Of a DNA stretch of 6,333 bases, positions 1-5,800 are shown piece after piece (the stretch's first letter is position 1; every line of letters begins with the position of its first letter). The position numbers were made by a program, and so were the translations under genes. This stretch comes from Rhodospirillales bacterium (lineage in GTDB: Bacteria; Pseudomonadota; Alphaproteobacteria; Rhodospirillales; 2-02-FULL-58-16). Where the stretch lies: the NCBI GenBank assembly GCA_021775195.1, contig JAJFIG010000349.1:1-6333 (forward strand). The letters are read 5' to 3'. The notes under the pieces are model-generated. The model had not been told where the DNA came from, made no database searches, and saw only the letters and a program-made list of their open reading frames with translations.

Positions 1-170
1 GGCGGTTCTGGCTTCGGCGGCGCCGGCGTCGTCTTCTCGGCAATGGTGACGACTTCCACCACGATGGGAACCTCGACCACCGGTGCACGGCGCAACGACG
101 GCAGGCCAAAATAGCCAAGCGCCATCACTGCAACGTGAACCATCAGAGAGAAGGCAAAACCCTTACGCAT
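1..170 (-). CDS. tolA: TolA, N-terminal part (runs off the left edge)
   Basis: This is the start of the inner-membrane-anchored Tol-Pal protein that links the TolQR motor to the outer membrane through TolB and Pal. The ATG at 170 opens 56 complete codons beginning MRKGFAFSLMVHVAVMALGY; the 3' part lies outside the window. A single membrane segment spans about residues 6-23. It carries S8-x3-H12, the SxxxH spacing that in E. coli TolA (S18/H22) contacts TolQ and TolR. After it comes a short charged and valine-rich stretch, then a proline-rich start to the periplasmic linker (TTPAPPKPEP, residues 47-56, followed by CC-, which also encodes Pro). The gene starts 5 bases after the tolR stop without a convincing Shine-Dalgarno sequence, so translation probably couples to tolR. 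A TonB-like protein is the alternative, but the position after tolQR and the short N-terminus favour TolA. Confidence 0.9.
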   Translation of the reverse strand, partial: MRKGFAFSLMVHVAVMALGYFGLPSLRRAPVVEVPIVVEVVTIAEKTTPAPPKPEP

Positions 171-175
171 GCCCG

Positions 176-658
176 TTACCGTAATTCCGCCTTTTTCTTT
201 CGCGTCCCGGCCTTCCTGGCCGCCGGCGTACCAATTCGTTCGGTCACCAGGGCCACCTTGTTGAACCCGGCGGCGTTGACCGTTCCCATGACCTCCATCA
301 CGCGGCCGTAGTGAATCGTCTTGTCGCCACGGACGAATATCCTTGCCTCGGCATTGTTGCCGGTAATCGCGAGCAGCCGCGGCGCCAACGCGTCCAGTTC
401 AAGCTCCGTATCCTGCAGGAAGATCCGGCCTTCCGCGTCGACCGAGATCGCCAGTGGTTCGTCCTGACCCGGGATCGACGCCGCTTTGGTCTTGGGCAAG
501 TCCACCTGGACTCCGACGGTCAGCAGCGGCGCCGTCACCATGAAAATGACAAGAAGCACCAGCATCACGTCGACCATGGGCGTGACGTTGATGTCGCTCA
601 TGGGACGGCTGCGCCGGCGCCCGAAGTGCCGTGTTTCCCCTTGCGCAAGACCCACCAT
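176..658 (-). CDS. tolR: TolR, inner-membrane motor subunit of the Tol-Pal system
   Basis: This 160-residue ExbD/TolR-family protein forms the proton-conducting stator with TolQ and passes energy to TolA, which is needed for outer-membrane constriction at division and envelope integrity. A short basic cytoplasmic N-terminus (GRRRSRP, 13-19) precedes the family signature SDINVTPMVDVMLVLLVIF (21-39). The single membrane helix is about residues 29-47, and D30 matches the essential protonatable aspartate (D23 in E. coli). The periplasmic domain follows, with the conserved IFVRGDKTIHYGRVMEVM segment (107-124) and a basic tail (KAGTRKKK). The ATG at 658 lies 2 bases past the tolQ stop and has GAAGG at a 7-base spacing. 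The length is close to that of other TolR proteins, somewhat longer because of the C-terminal basic tail. ExbD is the alternative, but the tolQ and tolA neighbours and ybgC settle on TolR. Confidence 0.96.
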   Translation of the reverse strand: MVGLAQGETRHFGRRRSRPMSDINVTPMVDVMLVLLVIFMVTAPLLTVGVQVDLPKTKAASIPGQDEPLAISVDAEGRIFLQDTELELDALAPRLLAITGNNAEARIFVRGDKTIHYGRVMEVMGTVNAAGFNKVALVTERIGTPAARKAGTRKKKAELR

Positions 659-660
659 GG

Positions 661-1392
661 TCAGTCCTTCTCTTCCAGTTGCCGCGACAGGATGGCGGAA
701 AATTCACCGGCAAAGCTGTCGAGGCGGCCGGCGAAACGGTCCAGGTCCTTGGACAGCTTGTTGAATGCCAACACCGCGGGAATGGCGGCAAGCAGCCCGA
801 GCGCCGTGGCAAACAACGCCTCGGCAATTCCCGGAGCAACCACTGCCAGGCTTGTGTTCTTGGTCAGGGCGATGGCCTGAAAGCTGTTCATGATCCCCCA
901 CACCGTGCCGAACAGGCCGATAAACGGTGCCGTCGCACCGGTCGACGCCAGGAAGGTCATGTATCGTTCGACCCGATCCATCTCGCGCATCACGGCAATC
1001 TGCATGACCCGGTCGATGCGTTCCTGCACCTTCGTCGGTGTCGACTGCGACGCGCGCATGCCCTTGGTCAACGAGCGCCGCCATTCCTGCATCGCGGTCA
1101 CGAACACCGCCGACATGGGGTCGCGGGGCTGGCTGCCGATGCGGTCGTAGAGTTCGTCCAGCGACAACCCCGACCAGAAGGCGTTTTCGAATTCCGTCGA
1201 TCGGGAATTGAGGCGGCGAAGCCCGATGATCTTTTCGAATATGATCGCCCAACACCAAATGGACGCCAGCAAAAGGATAATGATCACCGCCTTGACGATC
1301 ACGTCGGCCCGCAGGAACAGGGACCAGACGGAAAAATCGATGGCGGCGACGGAACCGCCCAGAGTTACCGTATCTATAACGTTGCTTTCCAT
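661..1392 (-). CDS. tolQ: TolQ, inner-membrane motor subunit of the Tol-Pal system
   Basis: This 243-residue MotA/TolQ/ExbB-family protein is the three-helix stator component that works with TolR to use the proton motive force and drive TolA. Membrane segments are at about residues 31-53, 147-169 and 184-210, with the large cytoplasmic loop between the first two. The TolQ signatures are present: ATAPFIGLFGTVWGIMNSF (153-171) in helix 2, and APGIAEALFATALGLLAAIP (186-205) in helix 3. The cytoplasmic loop has the usual ERIDRVM...MREMDRVERYM run that leads into helix 2. The ATG at 1392 is 3 bases past the ybgC stop (TGA-GCG-ATG) and has AAGG at a 7-base spacing. The ybgC-tolQ-tolR-tolA order is the classical tol cluster, which argues against ExbB. 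All expected family features are intact. Confidence 0.97.
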   Translation of the reverse strand: MESNVIDTVTLGGSVAAIDFSVWSLFLRADVIVKAVIIILLLASIWCWAIIFEKIIGLRRLNSRSTEFENAFWSGLSLDELYDRIGSQPRDPMSAVFVTAMQEWRRSLTKGMRASQSTPTKVQERIDRVMQIAVMREMDRVERYMTFLASTGATAPFIGLFGTVWGIMNSFQAIALTKNTSLAVVAPGIAEALFATALGLLAAIPAVLAFNKLSKDLDRFAGRLDSFAGEFSAILSRQLEEKD

Positions 1393-1395
1393 CGC

Positions 1396-1857
1396 TCAGC
1401 CTTGCTTATTCGGGTTGCGAATGTTTTCCAGGCTCGCCCGTAAATCCTTGGGCAGCCGCGCCGGTTTGCCCGCCATGGTCACGCAGGCGAGCTTGAGGTG
1501 CAGGGAGACGAGATCGGTCGAGCCACGGGTCACGCGTTGCTCGGCCTTCAGCGACGCCCCTCCAACCTCCAACAGCCGTGTACGTATCTCCAACTGATCG
1601 TCGAGGCGGGCCGGCCTGTGATACTCCGCCGAACACTGCCTGACAGCGAGCAGGACGCCGTCGCCCTGCATCAGCCGCGAGCTCTCAACGCCCAGTTCAC
1701 GCATCATCTCCGTGCGCGCCCGCTCGGCGTACTTGAAATAGTTGGCGTAATAGACGACCCCACCGGCATCGGTATCCTCGTAATAGACCCGCACCGGGAA
1801 TACGTGCTCGCTGTTGGCGAACCCACTATCCTGCGCGGGAGCCAACGCCTCATTCAT
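1396..1857 (-). CDS. ybgC: YbgC, tol-pal-associated acyl-CoA thioesterase
   Basis: This 153-residue hotdog-fold thioesterase belongs to the 4-hydroxybenzoyl-CoA thioesterase-like YbgC family, which hydrolyses acyl-CoA thioesters in the cytoplasm and is typically encoded first in the tol-pal cluster. The signature [20 protein letters not shown] (residues 22-41) contains D30, equivalent to the catalytic D18 of E. coli YbgC. The [12 protein letters not shown] helix and the [18 protein letters not shown] strand segment follow as expected. The histidine of the E. coli VVYHASY motif is tyrosine here (VVYYANY). I chose the ATG at 1857 because it has GGAGG at a 6-base spacing. An in-frame GTG at 1872 would add only five residues (VRRRT). 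With the ATG start the gene overlaps the end of ruvB by 8 bases. About 12 extra N-terminal residues precede the fold compared with E. coli. Confidence 0.94.
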   Translation of the reverse strand: MNEALAPAQDSGFANSEHVFPVRVYYEDTDAGGVVYYANYFKYAERARTEMMRELGVESSRLMQGDGVLLAVRQCSAEYHRPARLDDQLEIRTRLLEVGGASLKAEQRVTRGSTDLVSLHLKLACVTMAGKPARLPKDLRASLENIRNPNKQG

Positions 1858-2896
1858 CGTCCGCCTCCGCACCGATCATCAGTTCCATCTGCGCTGCCGT
1901 CAGCGGCACCGCCAGCCCCAGGTGCTTGTACGCGGGCCCCGCCAGAGCCCGTCCCCGCGACGTGCGCAGGAGTAATCCCTGTTGGATCAGGTAGGGTTCG
2001 ATCACCTCTTCGATCGTATCCCTTTCCTCGGACAACGCCGCCGCCAGAGTTTCGACGCCGACGGGACCGCCACCGTAGTTGTCGGCGATACAACGCAGGT
2101 AGCGCCGATCCATGGCATCGAGTCCTTTCTCGTCCACCTCGAGGCGCTGAAGAGCGGCATCGGCACCGGCGGCATCCACAGCCGAGGCGCCATCCACGGC
2201 GGCGAAATCCCGCACCCGGCGCAGCAGGCGTCCGGCAACCCGGGGCGTCCCGCGCGAGCGCTGGGAAATTTCCGCCGCCCCGTCCGGCGTCAACACCATG
2301 TCCAGGATGTTGGCGCCCCGCCGCACGATCTGCTCCAACTCCTCGGCGGTATAGAAGACGACACGCATGGGAATCCCGAACCGCTCGCGCAGGGGCGACG
2401 TGATCAGGCCTGACCGCGTCGTCGCCCCGACCAGGGTGAACGGCGGCAGATCGATGCGGACCGAGCGCGCCGCCGGGCCTTCGCCGATGATCAGATCAAG
2501 CTGGAAGTCCTCCATGGCGGGATAGAGAATTTCTTCAACCACCGGGCCAAGGCGATGGATTTCATCGATGAACAGGACGTCGTGGGGCTGCAGATTGGTA
2601 AGAATCGCCGCCAGGTCGCCGGGCTTGGCGATCACCGGTCCCGATGTCGCGCGAAAGCCGACTCCCAGTTCCCTGGCGACGATCTGCGCCAAGGTCGTTT
2701 TCCCCAGTCCCGGAGGCCCGAAAAAGAGCACGTGGTCCAGGGCCTCACCCCGGCGGCTTGCCGCTTCGATGAATACCTTCAGGTTGTCGCACACCGGACG
2801 CTGGCCGACGAAGTCGTCCAGGCGTTGCGGGCGCAGGCCGACATCCTGGACATCGCTGTCGGTGTGTTGGGTGGCGATGACCCGGTCCGCGGTCAT
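1850..2896 (-). CDS. ruvB: RuvB, Holliday junction branch-migration ATPase
   Basis: This 348-residue AAA+ motor is the hexameric RuvB ring that pumps DNA through the RuvA-bound Holliday junction during recombinational repair. Walker A is GPPGLGKT (60-67); Walker B is FIDEIHR, with D111 and E112. Sensor 1 is GATTR (157-161), and the arginine finger is R170 in PLRERFG. The sensor-2 region contains [18 protein letters not shown]. The C-terminal winged-helix domain shows [20 protein letters not shown] and [16 protein letters not shown]. Start and stop match the family length. The ATG at 2896 overlaps the ruvA stop as ATGA and has AGGAG at an 8-base spacing. Every catalytic motif is present, so this is a functional RuvB. 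Confidence 0.99.
   Translation of the reverse strand: MTADRVIATQHTDSDVQDVGLRPQRLDDFVGQRPVCDNLKVFIEAASRRGEALDHVLFFGPPGLGKTTLAQIVARELGVGFRATSGPVIAKPGDLAAILTNLQPHDVLFIDEIHRLGPVVEEILYPAMEDFQLDLIIGEGPAARSVRIDLPPFTLVGATTRSGLITSPLRERFGIPMRVVFYTAEELEQIVRRGANILDMVLTPDGAAEISQRSRGTPRVAGRLLRRVRDFAAVDGASAVDAAGADAALQRLEVDEKGLDAMDRRYLRCIADNYGGGPVGVETLAAALSEERDTIEEVIEPYLIQQGLLLRTSRGRALAGPAYKHLGLAVPLTAAQMELMIGAEADDE
1864..1868 (-). promoter_or_regulatory. Ribosome binding site of ybgC
   Basis: GGAGG on the minus strand lies inside the final codons of ruvB, 6 bases before the ATG at 1857. It favours that ATG over the in-frame GTG at 1872, which this motif would overlap or follow. Confidence 0.7.
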
Positions 2897-3513
2897 GGGC
2901 TACGCTCCTGGGCGCCCAATTGGTTCAGTCCGGCCCGGATCAGGGCCTCCACCCCCGCGTCGGAGGCCACGGAACCGGCACCCCGGGATATGGCCGTCAA
3001 CGCTTCCGATGGCGTGTAGCCAAGGTTGACCAGCGCCGACACTGCGTCCGCGGTGGCGTCGCCGTCCCCACTGGGCGCAGTGCCGAGCGTCATCGCGACC
3101 GGACCCAGAACCAGGTTGCCGACCTTGTCCTTGAGTTCGCTGATGATTCGGGTCGCGAGCTTAGCGCCCACCCCCGGCGCCCGGGTGATCGCCCCACGGT
3201 CGGCGGACGCCACAGCCTGGACCAGTTCCTCCGCGCCCAATACCGTCAGGATGGCTAGCCCGACCTTCGCCCCAACCCCCTGGACCGTCGTCAGGAGCCG
3301 GAACCAGTCGCGCTCTCCCTCATCGGGGAACCCATAAAGATGAATGTGATCTTCCCGGACATGGGTTTCTATCAACAGGCTGGCTGCCTCGCCCCGCGCC
3401 AGCCTGCCAAGCGTGCGCCCGGAACAGAAAACAAGATAACCGACACCGGAAACGTCGATGACCACCCAATCCTCGCCGACGGAATCAACGATACCCTTGA
3501 GTTTCGCGATCAT
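2893..3513 (-). CDS. ruvA: RuvA, Holliday junction DNA-binding subunit
   Basis: This 206-residue protein tetramerises on four-way junctions, holds them open and square, and loads RuvB. Domain I is the OB fold starting [12 protein letters not shown]; its acidic pin residues E54 and D55 ([11 protein letters not shown]) match those that separate strands at the crossover. Domain II has two helix-hairpin-helix motifs, QGVGAKV (78-84) and PGVGAKLA (113-120). A flexible, Gly/Ala-rich linker (about 137-155) leads to the RuvB-binding domain III ([21 protein letters not shown], 155-175). The start at 3513 follows GGAGGT at a 6-base spacing and overlaps the ruvC stop as ATGA. The frame stays open upstream to 3570, but those residues (MPCPLQDN...) fall inside ruvC and do not belong to the family. 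Confidence 0.98.
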   Translation of the reverse strand: MIAKLKGIVDSVGEDWVVIDVSGVGYLVFCSGRTLGRLARGEAASLLIETHVREDHIHLYGFPDEGERDWFRLLTTVQGVGAKVGLAILTVLGAEELVQAVASADRGAITRAPGVGAKLATRIISELKDKVGNLVLGPVAMTLGTAPSGDGDATADAVSALVNLGYTPSEALTAISRGAGSVASDAGVEALIRAGLNQLGAQERSP

Positions 3514-4013
3514 CGGCCCACCTCCGCCGCGACCAGACGTTGCGCGGTTGTCCTGTAGTGGGCATGGCAAATGGCCACTGCCAGGGCATCCGCCGCGTCG
3601 GCACTGTCGATTTCACACCCCGGAAGCAGCGTCCGTACCATCATCTGTATCTGCTCTTTCGCCGCATGGCCGCTACCGACAACCGCCTTCTTGACCTGAT
3701 TGGGCGTATATTCGGCGACCGGCACCCCGGCGTTGGCCGGCACCAAAAGGACAACCCCCCGGGCCTGACCCAGTTTCAATGTCGACACCGCGTTCCGGTT
3801 GACGAAGGTCTCTTCGACCGCGGCTTCCGTCGGCTGATAGCGATCAAGAATCTGGGCCAACCCGGAATGGAGTTGCACCAGTCGTTCGGCAAGGCCAAGC
3901 CGGGCATCCGTGCACACGGTTCCATCCGCGACATGGCTGAGCCGATTGTCCACCGCCTCGATGACGCCCCACCCGGTGTTGCGAAGCCCCGGATCAAGTC
4001 CGAGCAGAATCAT
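3510..4013 (-). CDS. ruvC: RuvC, Holliday junction resolvase
   Basis: This 167-residue RNase H-fold endonuclease acts as a dimer and nicks Holliday junctions symmetrically to resolve them, together with RuvAB. The four acidic metal ligands are all visible: D7 ([13 protein letters not shown]), E67 ([11 protein letters not shown]), and D139 and D142 ([11 protein letters not shown]). The DNA-contacting basic residues of E. coli (K107, K118) have counterparts in QVKK (K108/K109) and AAKEQ (K119). [14 protein letters not shown] (77-90) is the usual central motif. The ATG at 4013 gives the canonical N-terminus, with no other in-frame start close by. The leader is odd: a perfect GGAGGAGG lies 18 bases upstream instead of the usual 5-9 (see the RBS entry). 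The stop overlaps the ruvA start as ATGA. Confidence 0.98.
   Translation of the reverse strand: MILLGLDPGLRNTGWGVIEAVDNRLSHVADGTVCTDARLGLAERLVQLHSGLAQILDRYQPTEAAVEETFVNRNAVSTLKLGQARGVVLLVPANAGVPVAEYTPNQVKKAVVGSGHAAKEQIQMMVRTLLPGCEIDSADAADALAVAICHAHYRTTAQRLVAAEVGR
3521..3525 (-). promoter_or_regulatory. Ribosome binding site of ruvA
   Basis: GGAGG on the minus strand lies inside the last codons of ruvC, 7 bases upstream of the ATG at 3513. It decides the ruvA start against the longer open frame that reaches 3570. Confidence 0.75.
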
Positions 4014-4081
4014 GGTGTCAAAATCCCGCTTCCTCCTCCACCGTCGACAGACACCCCCACCAGTACCGGTGCGTTGCGTGC
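4014..4081 (-). other. yebC-ruvC spacer (68 bases)
   Basis: This is the only gap between yebC and the ruvCAB-tol run. On the minus strand it holds the GGAGGAGG motif at 4039-4032 and an inverted repeat: GGTGTC (4055-4050) and GACACC (4019-4014), the second arm touching the ruvC ATG. I see no convincing -35/-10 pair and no hairpin followed by a T-run, so yebC and ruvC are probably on one transcript. Confidence 0.4.
4032..4039 (-). promoter_or_regulatory. Strong but distant Shine-Dalgarno sequence ahead of ruvC
   Basis: The minus strand reads GGAGGAGG, the best anti-16S match in the window, but it ends 18 bases before the ruvC ATG at 4013. No in-frame start codon lies between it and the ATG. 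It may serve ruvC by an unusual spacing, through RNA folding, or through a tiny upstream reading frame (TTG-ACA-CCA-TGA, 4021 to 4010) whose stop overlaps the ruvC ATG. It may also be coincidental in this purine-rich stretch. Confidence 0.4.
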
Positions 4082-4831
4082 TTAGGCGCTGAGCCGCTCC
4101 ATGACGTCGTCGGCGACCTCGAAATTCGCCGCCACCCGCTGCACATCGTCATTGTCCTCAAGGATGTCGAGCAGCTTGAACAGTGTCTCGGCGGAGTGAT
4201 CGTCCACCGGCACCGTATTTTTCGGCCTCCAGTCCAGTCCCGCTCCCTGGGCATCGCCAAACCGTTCCTCCAGGGCATCACGCACGGCGCTGAAATCATC
4301 CGGCTCGCACGTGACCTGATGGCCATCCGCGTCGGACTCAACGTCGTTGGCACCGGCCTCGAGCGCCGCCTCGAACATGTCATCGGCGCTGGATGCCCCG
4401 GCCGCGTACCGGACCTGGCCGATACGGTCGAACATGAAATTGACGCTGCCCGTTTCCCCCAGGTTGCCGCCATACTTCGTGAACGCGGCGCGAATTTCCG
4501 CCGCCGTCCGGTTGCGGTTGTCGGTCAGGGCCTCAACGATCACGGCAACGCCGCCGGGGCCGTAGCCCTCGTAGCGCACTTCCTCGTAATTGACGCCGTC
4601 GCCACCACCGGCTCCGCGGTTGATGGCCCGTTCGACATTGTCCTTGGGCATGTTGGCGGCTCGTGCCGCCGCGATAGCAGAACGCAGACGCGGGTTCATG
4701 TTGGGATCGGGCAAACCCGATCGCGCCGCGACGGTCACTTCGCGGATGAGTTTCGCGAAAATCTTGGCGCGCTTGGCGTCCTGCGCGCCCTTTCGGTACA
4801 TGATGTTCTTGAATTGGGAATGACCGGCCAT
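4082..4831 (-). CDS. yebC: YebC/PmpR/TACO1-family translation or regulatory factor
   Basis: This 249-residue cytoplasmic protein belongs to the YebC/PmpR/TACO1 family. Members have been described as DNA-binding regulators and, for TACO1 and more recent bacterial work, as ribosome-associated factors that help translate difficult (proline-rich) stretches. Which role applies here cannot be told from sequence. The N-terminal signature [20 protein letters not shown] (1-20) fixes the start. The central signatures [19 protein letters not shown] (87-105) and [16 protein letters not shown] (119-134) are complete. The C-terminal half is acidic, with [21 protein letters not shown] as usual. The start signal is not ideal: AAGAGG ends only 2 bases before the ATG, and AGGTGG lies 12 bases before it. 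The gene follows the main intergenic gap and precedes ruvC, its common neighbour in proteobacteria. Confidence 0.97.
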   Translation of the reverse strand: MAGHSQFKNIMYRKGAQDAKRAKIFAKLIREVTVAARSGLPDPNMNPRLRSAIAAARAANMPKDNVERAINRGAGGGDGVNYEEVRYEGYGPGGVAVIVEALTDNRNRTAAEIRAAFTKYGGNLGETGSVNFMFDRIGQVRYAAGASSADDMFEAALEAGANDVESDADGHQVTCEPDDFSAVRDALEERFGDAQGAGLDWRPKNTVPVDDHSAETLFKLLDILEDNDDVQRVAANFEVADDVMERLSA

Positions 4832-4987
4832 GTCCTCTTGGATCCACCTGCAAACGAATTGGGACGGCTTACCGCTTGGTTATACCATATCGGGTAAACA
4901 ACTTCTTACGAACCGGGGGCACGAACGCCACCTCATCGGCTAACAAATCAATATGGCAAGATTGGGGCGTAAAGAAACAGGCGCCTC
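4832..4987 (-). promoter_or_regulatory. ymdB-yebC intergenic region, likely promoter for yebC-ruvCAB-tol
   Basis: This 156-base gap is the only substantial noncoding stretch and is visibly more AT-rich than the genes around it. It is the natural place for the promoter of the downstream run. A -10-like TATAAC (minus strand, 4884-4879) sits inside the small inverted repeat TGGT-ATA-ACCA (4887-4877) and would give a leader of about 40 bases. I cannot see a good -35 hexamer 16-18 bases upstream of it, so the promoter is only suggested. A tandem GTTCGT repeat lies upstream of the -10. No clear terminator for ymdB is visible. Confidence 0.35.
4908..4926 (-). repeat. Tandem GTTCGT-N7-GTTCGT direct repeat (possible operator)
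   Basis: The minus strand carries two identical GTTCGT hexamers separated by 7 bases (GCCCCCG), a 13-base period, about 25 bases upstream of the TATAAC hexamer. It resembles the alphaproteobacterial LexA direct repeat GTTC-N7-GTTC, but the GTTC cores here are 9 bases apart, not 7, so it is not a standard LexA box. A binding site for another regulator, or chance, is equally possible. Confidence 0.3.
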
Positions 4988-5800
4988 TTACACGGGCCAC
5001 TGTTCCGCCAACCGGCCACCGACACGTAACGGCGCGACGTGCCGGGCAAGTCCGGTGTCTTCGTCGGTTTCCAGATAGACGCCACAGAGGGTCGCTTCCC
5101 CCTTCGCCGGTTCCAGCCGTCCGGTCGGAAGCTTCTGGACGAACCGCGCCACCGCCGTCGTCTTTTCCATGCCGATGACCGAGTCGTAGTCCCCGCACAT
5201 GCCGGCGTCGGTCTGGTAGGCGGTGCCGCCCGGCAGGATCTGTGCGTCGGCGGTGGGGATATGAACGTGGCTGCCGACAACCATCGAAACCTTGCCGTCG
5301 AACGCGTGCCCCATGCCCATCTTCTCGCTGGTCGCCTCCGCATGGATATCGACGACGATACAGTCGACGGTTTTCCCGAGGCGGTGATTGAGCAGGGCCA
5401 TCTGGACCCCGGCGAACGGATCATCCAGGGGGTCCATGAACAGCCGGCCCATGGGATGGATCAGCATCAACGTGCGACCCCCCGCAACGGTGAAAGTATT
5501 GACGCCGCGCCCCGGTGTCCCTTCCGGATAATTGAGGGGCCGCAACAACCGGGGTTCCCCGCCGATGTAGTTCATGATCTCGCGCTGGTCCCAGACATGA
5601 TTGCCGGTGGTGATCGCGTCGACACCGACGTCATAGAACGCCTCGCAGATCTTGTCCGTGATCCCGAAACCATGAGCCGAGTTTTCGCCGTTGACGATTA
5701 CGAAATCCAGGTCCAGGCGTTCCCGTAATTCCGGAATTCGCTCGATGATCACACGGCGGCCGGTCTGGCCGACAACGTCACCACAGTACAATACCTTCAT
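4988..5800 (-). CDS. ymdB: YmdB-family metallophosphoesterase
   Basis: This 270-residue protein belongs to the YmdB (TIGR00282-type) dinuclear metallophosphoesterases. B. subtilis YmdB hydrolyses 2',3'-cyclic mononucleotides and influences biofilm and RNA-decay phenotypes; the physiological role in alphaproteobacteria is not established. The metal and catalytic set is complete: D8 (CGDVVG), E39 and N40 (NGENSAHG), N67 and H68 (TTGNHVWD), H153 (VDIHAEATSEK), H178 and H180 (GSHVHIPTAD). The length is typical. The ATG at 5800 overlaps the stop of the upstream cyclo-ligase gene as ATGA. No strong Shine-Dalgarno is visible, which fits translational coupling. The stop is TAA at 4990-4988, followed by the intergenic gap. 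A soluble cytoplasmic enzyme is expected, since no signal peptide or membrane segment is present. Confidence 0.93.
   Translation of the reverse strand: MKVLYCGDVVGQTGRRVIIERIPELRERLDLDFVIVNGENSAHGFGITDKICEAFYDVGVDAITTGNHVWDQREIMNYIGGEPRLLRPLNYPEGTPGRGVNTFTVAGGRTLMLIHPMGRLFMDPLDDPFAGVQMALLNHRLGKTVDCIVVDIHAEATSEKMGMGHAFDGKVSMVVGSHVHIPTADAQILPGGTAYQTDAGMCGDYDSVIGMEKTTAVARFVQKLPTGRLEPAKGEATLCGVYLETDEDTGLARHVAPLRVGGRLAEQWPV

Noticed and set aside
631..1443. Long plus-strand open frame (270 codons) opposite tolQ
   Set aside because: It is antisense to a clear TolQ and rich in Arg, His and Pro, with no recognisable domain. This is the usual by-product of high GC at third codon positions.
1498..2403. 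Long plus-strand open frame (301 codons) opposite ybgC and ruvB
   Set aside because: It is antisense to two intact, well-recognised genes. Its predicted protein is low-complexity, rich in Arg and Pro, and spans their boundary, which does not look like a real gene.
3511..3570. Upstream extension of ruvA to 3570
   Set aside because: The extra 19 residues are unlike any RuvA and overlap ruvC; the ATG at 3513 has a well-placed GGAGG and the canonical MIAKLKG start.
4018..4473. Second minus-strand frame (151 codons) within yebC, ending next to ruvC
   Set aside because: It is an out-of-frame reading of yebC; the sequence is Arg/Ser-rich with no domain.
4196..4897. Plus-strand open frame (233 codons) opposite yebC reaching into the intergenic gap
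   Set aside because: Almost all of it mirrors yebC codons and it shows no family motif.
4908..4926. Standard alphaproteobacterial LexA box (GTTC-N7-GTTC)
   Set aside because: The two GTTC cores are 9 bases apart instead of 7. I kept it only as an unusual repeat, not as a LexA site.
4971..4986. AGGCGCCT followed by GTTTCTTT after the ymdB stop as an intrinsic terminator
   Set aside because: The palindrome has no room for a loop, so any hairpin would keep only 2 bp at its base, and the T-run is interrupted. It is not a credible terminator.
5039..5728. Plus-strand open frame (229 codons) opposite ymdB
   Set aside because: It is a shadow of a complete YmdB with all metal ligands, and its own sequence has no recognisable fold or start signal.
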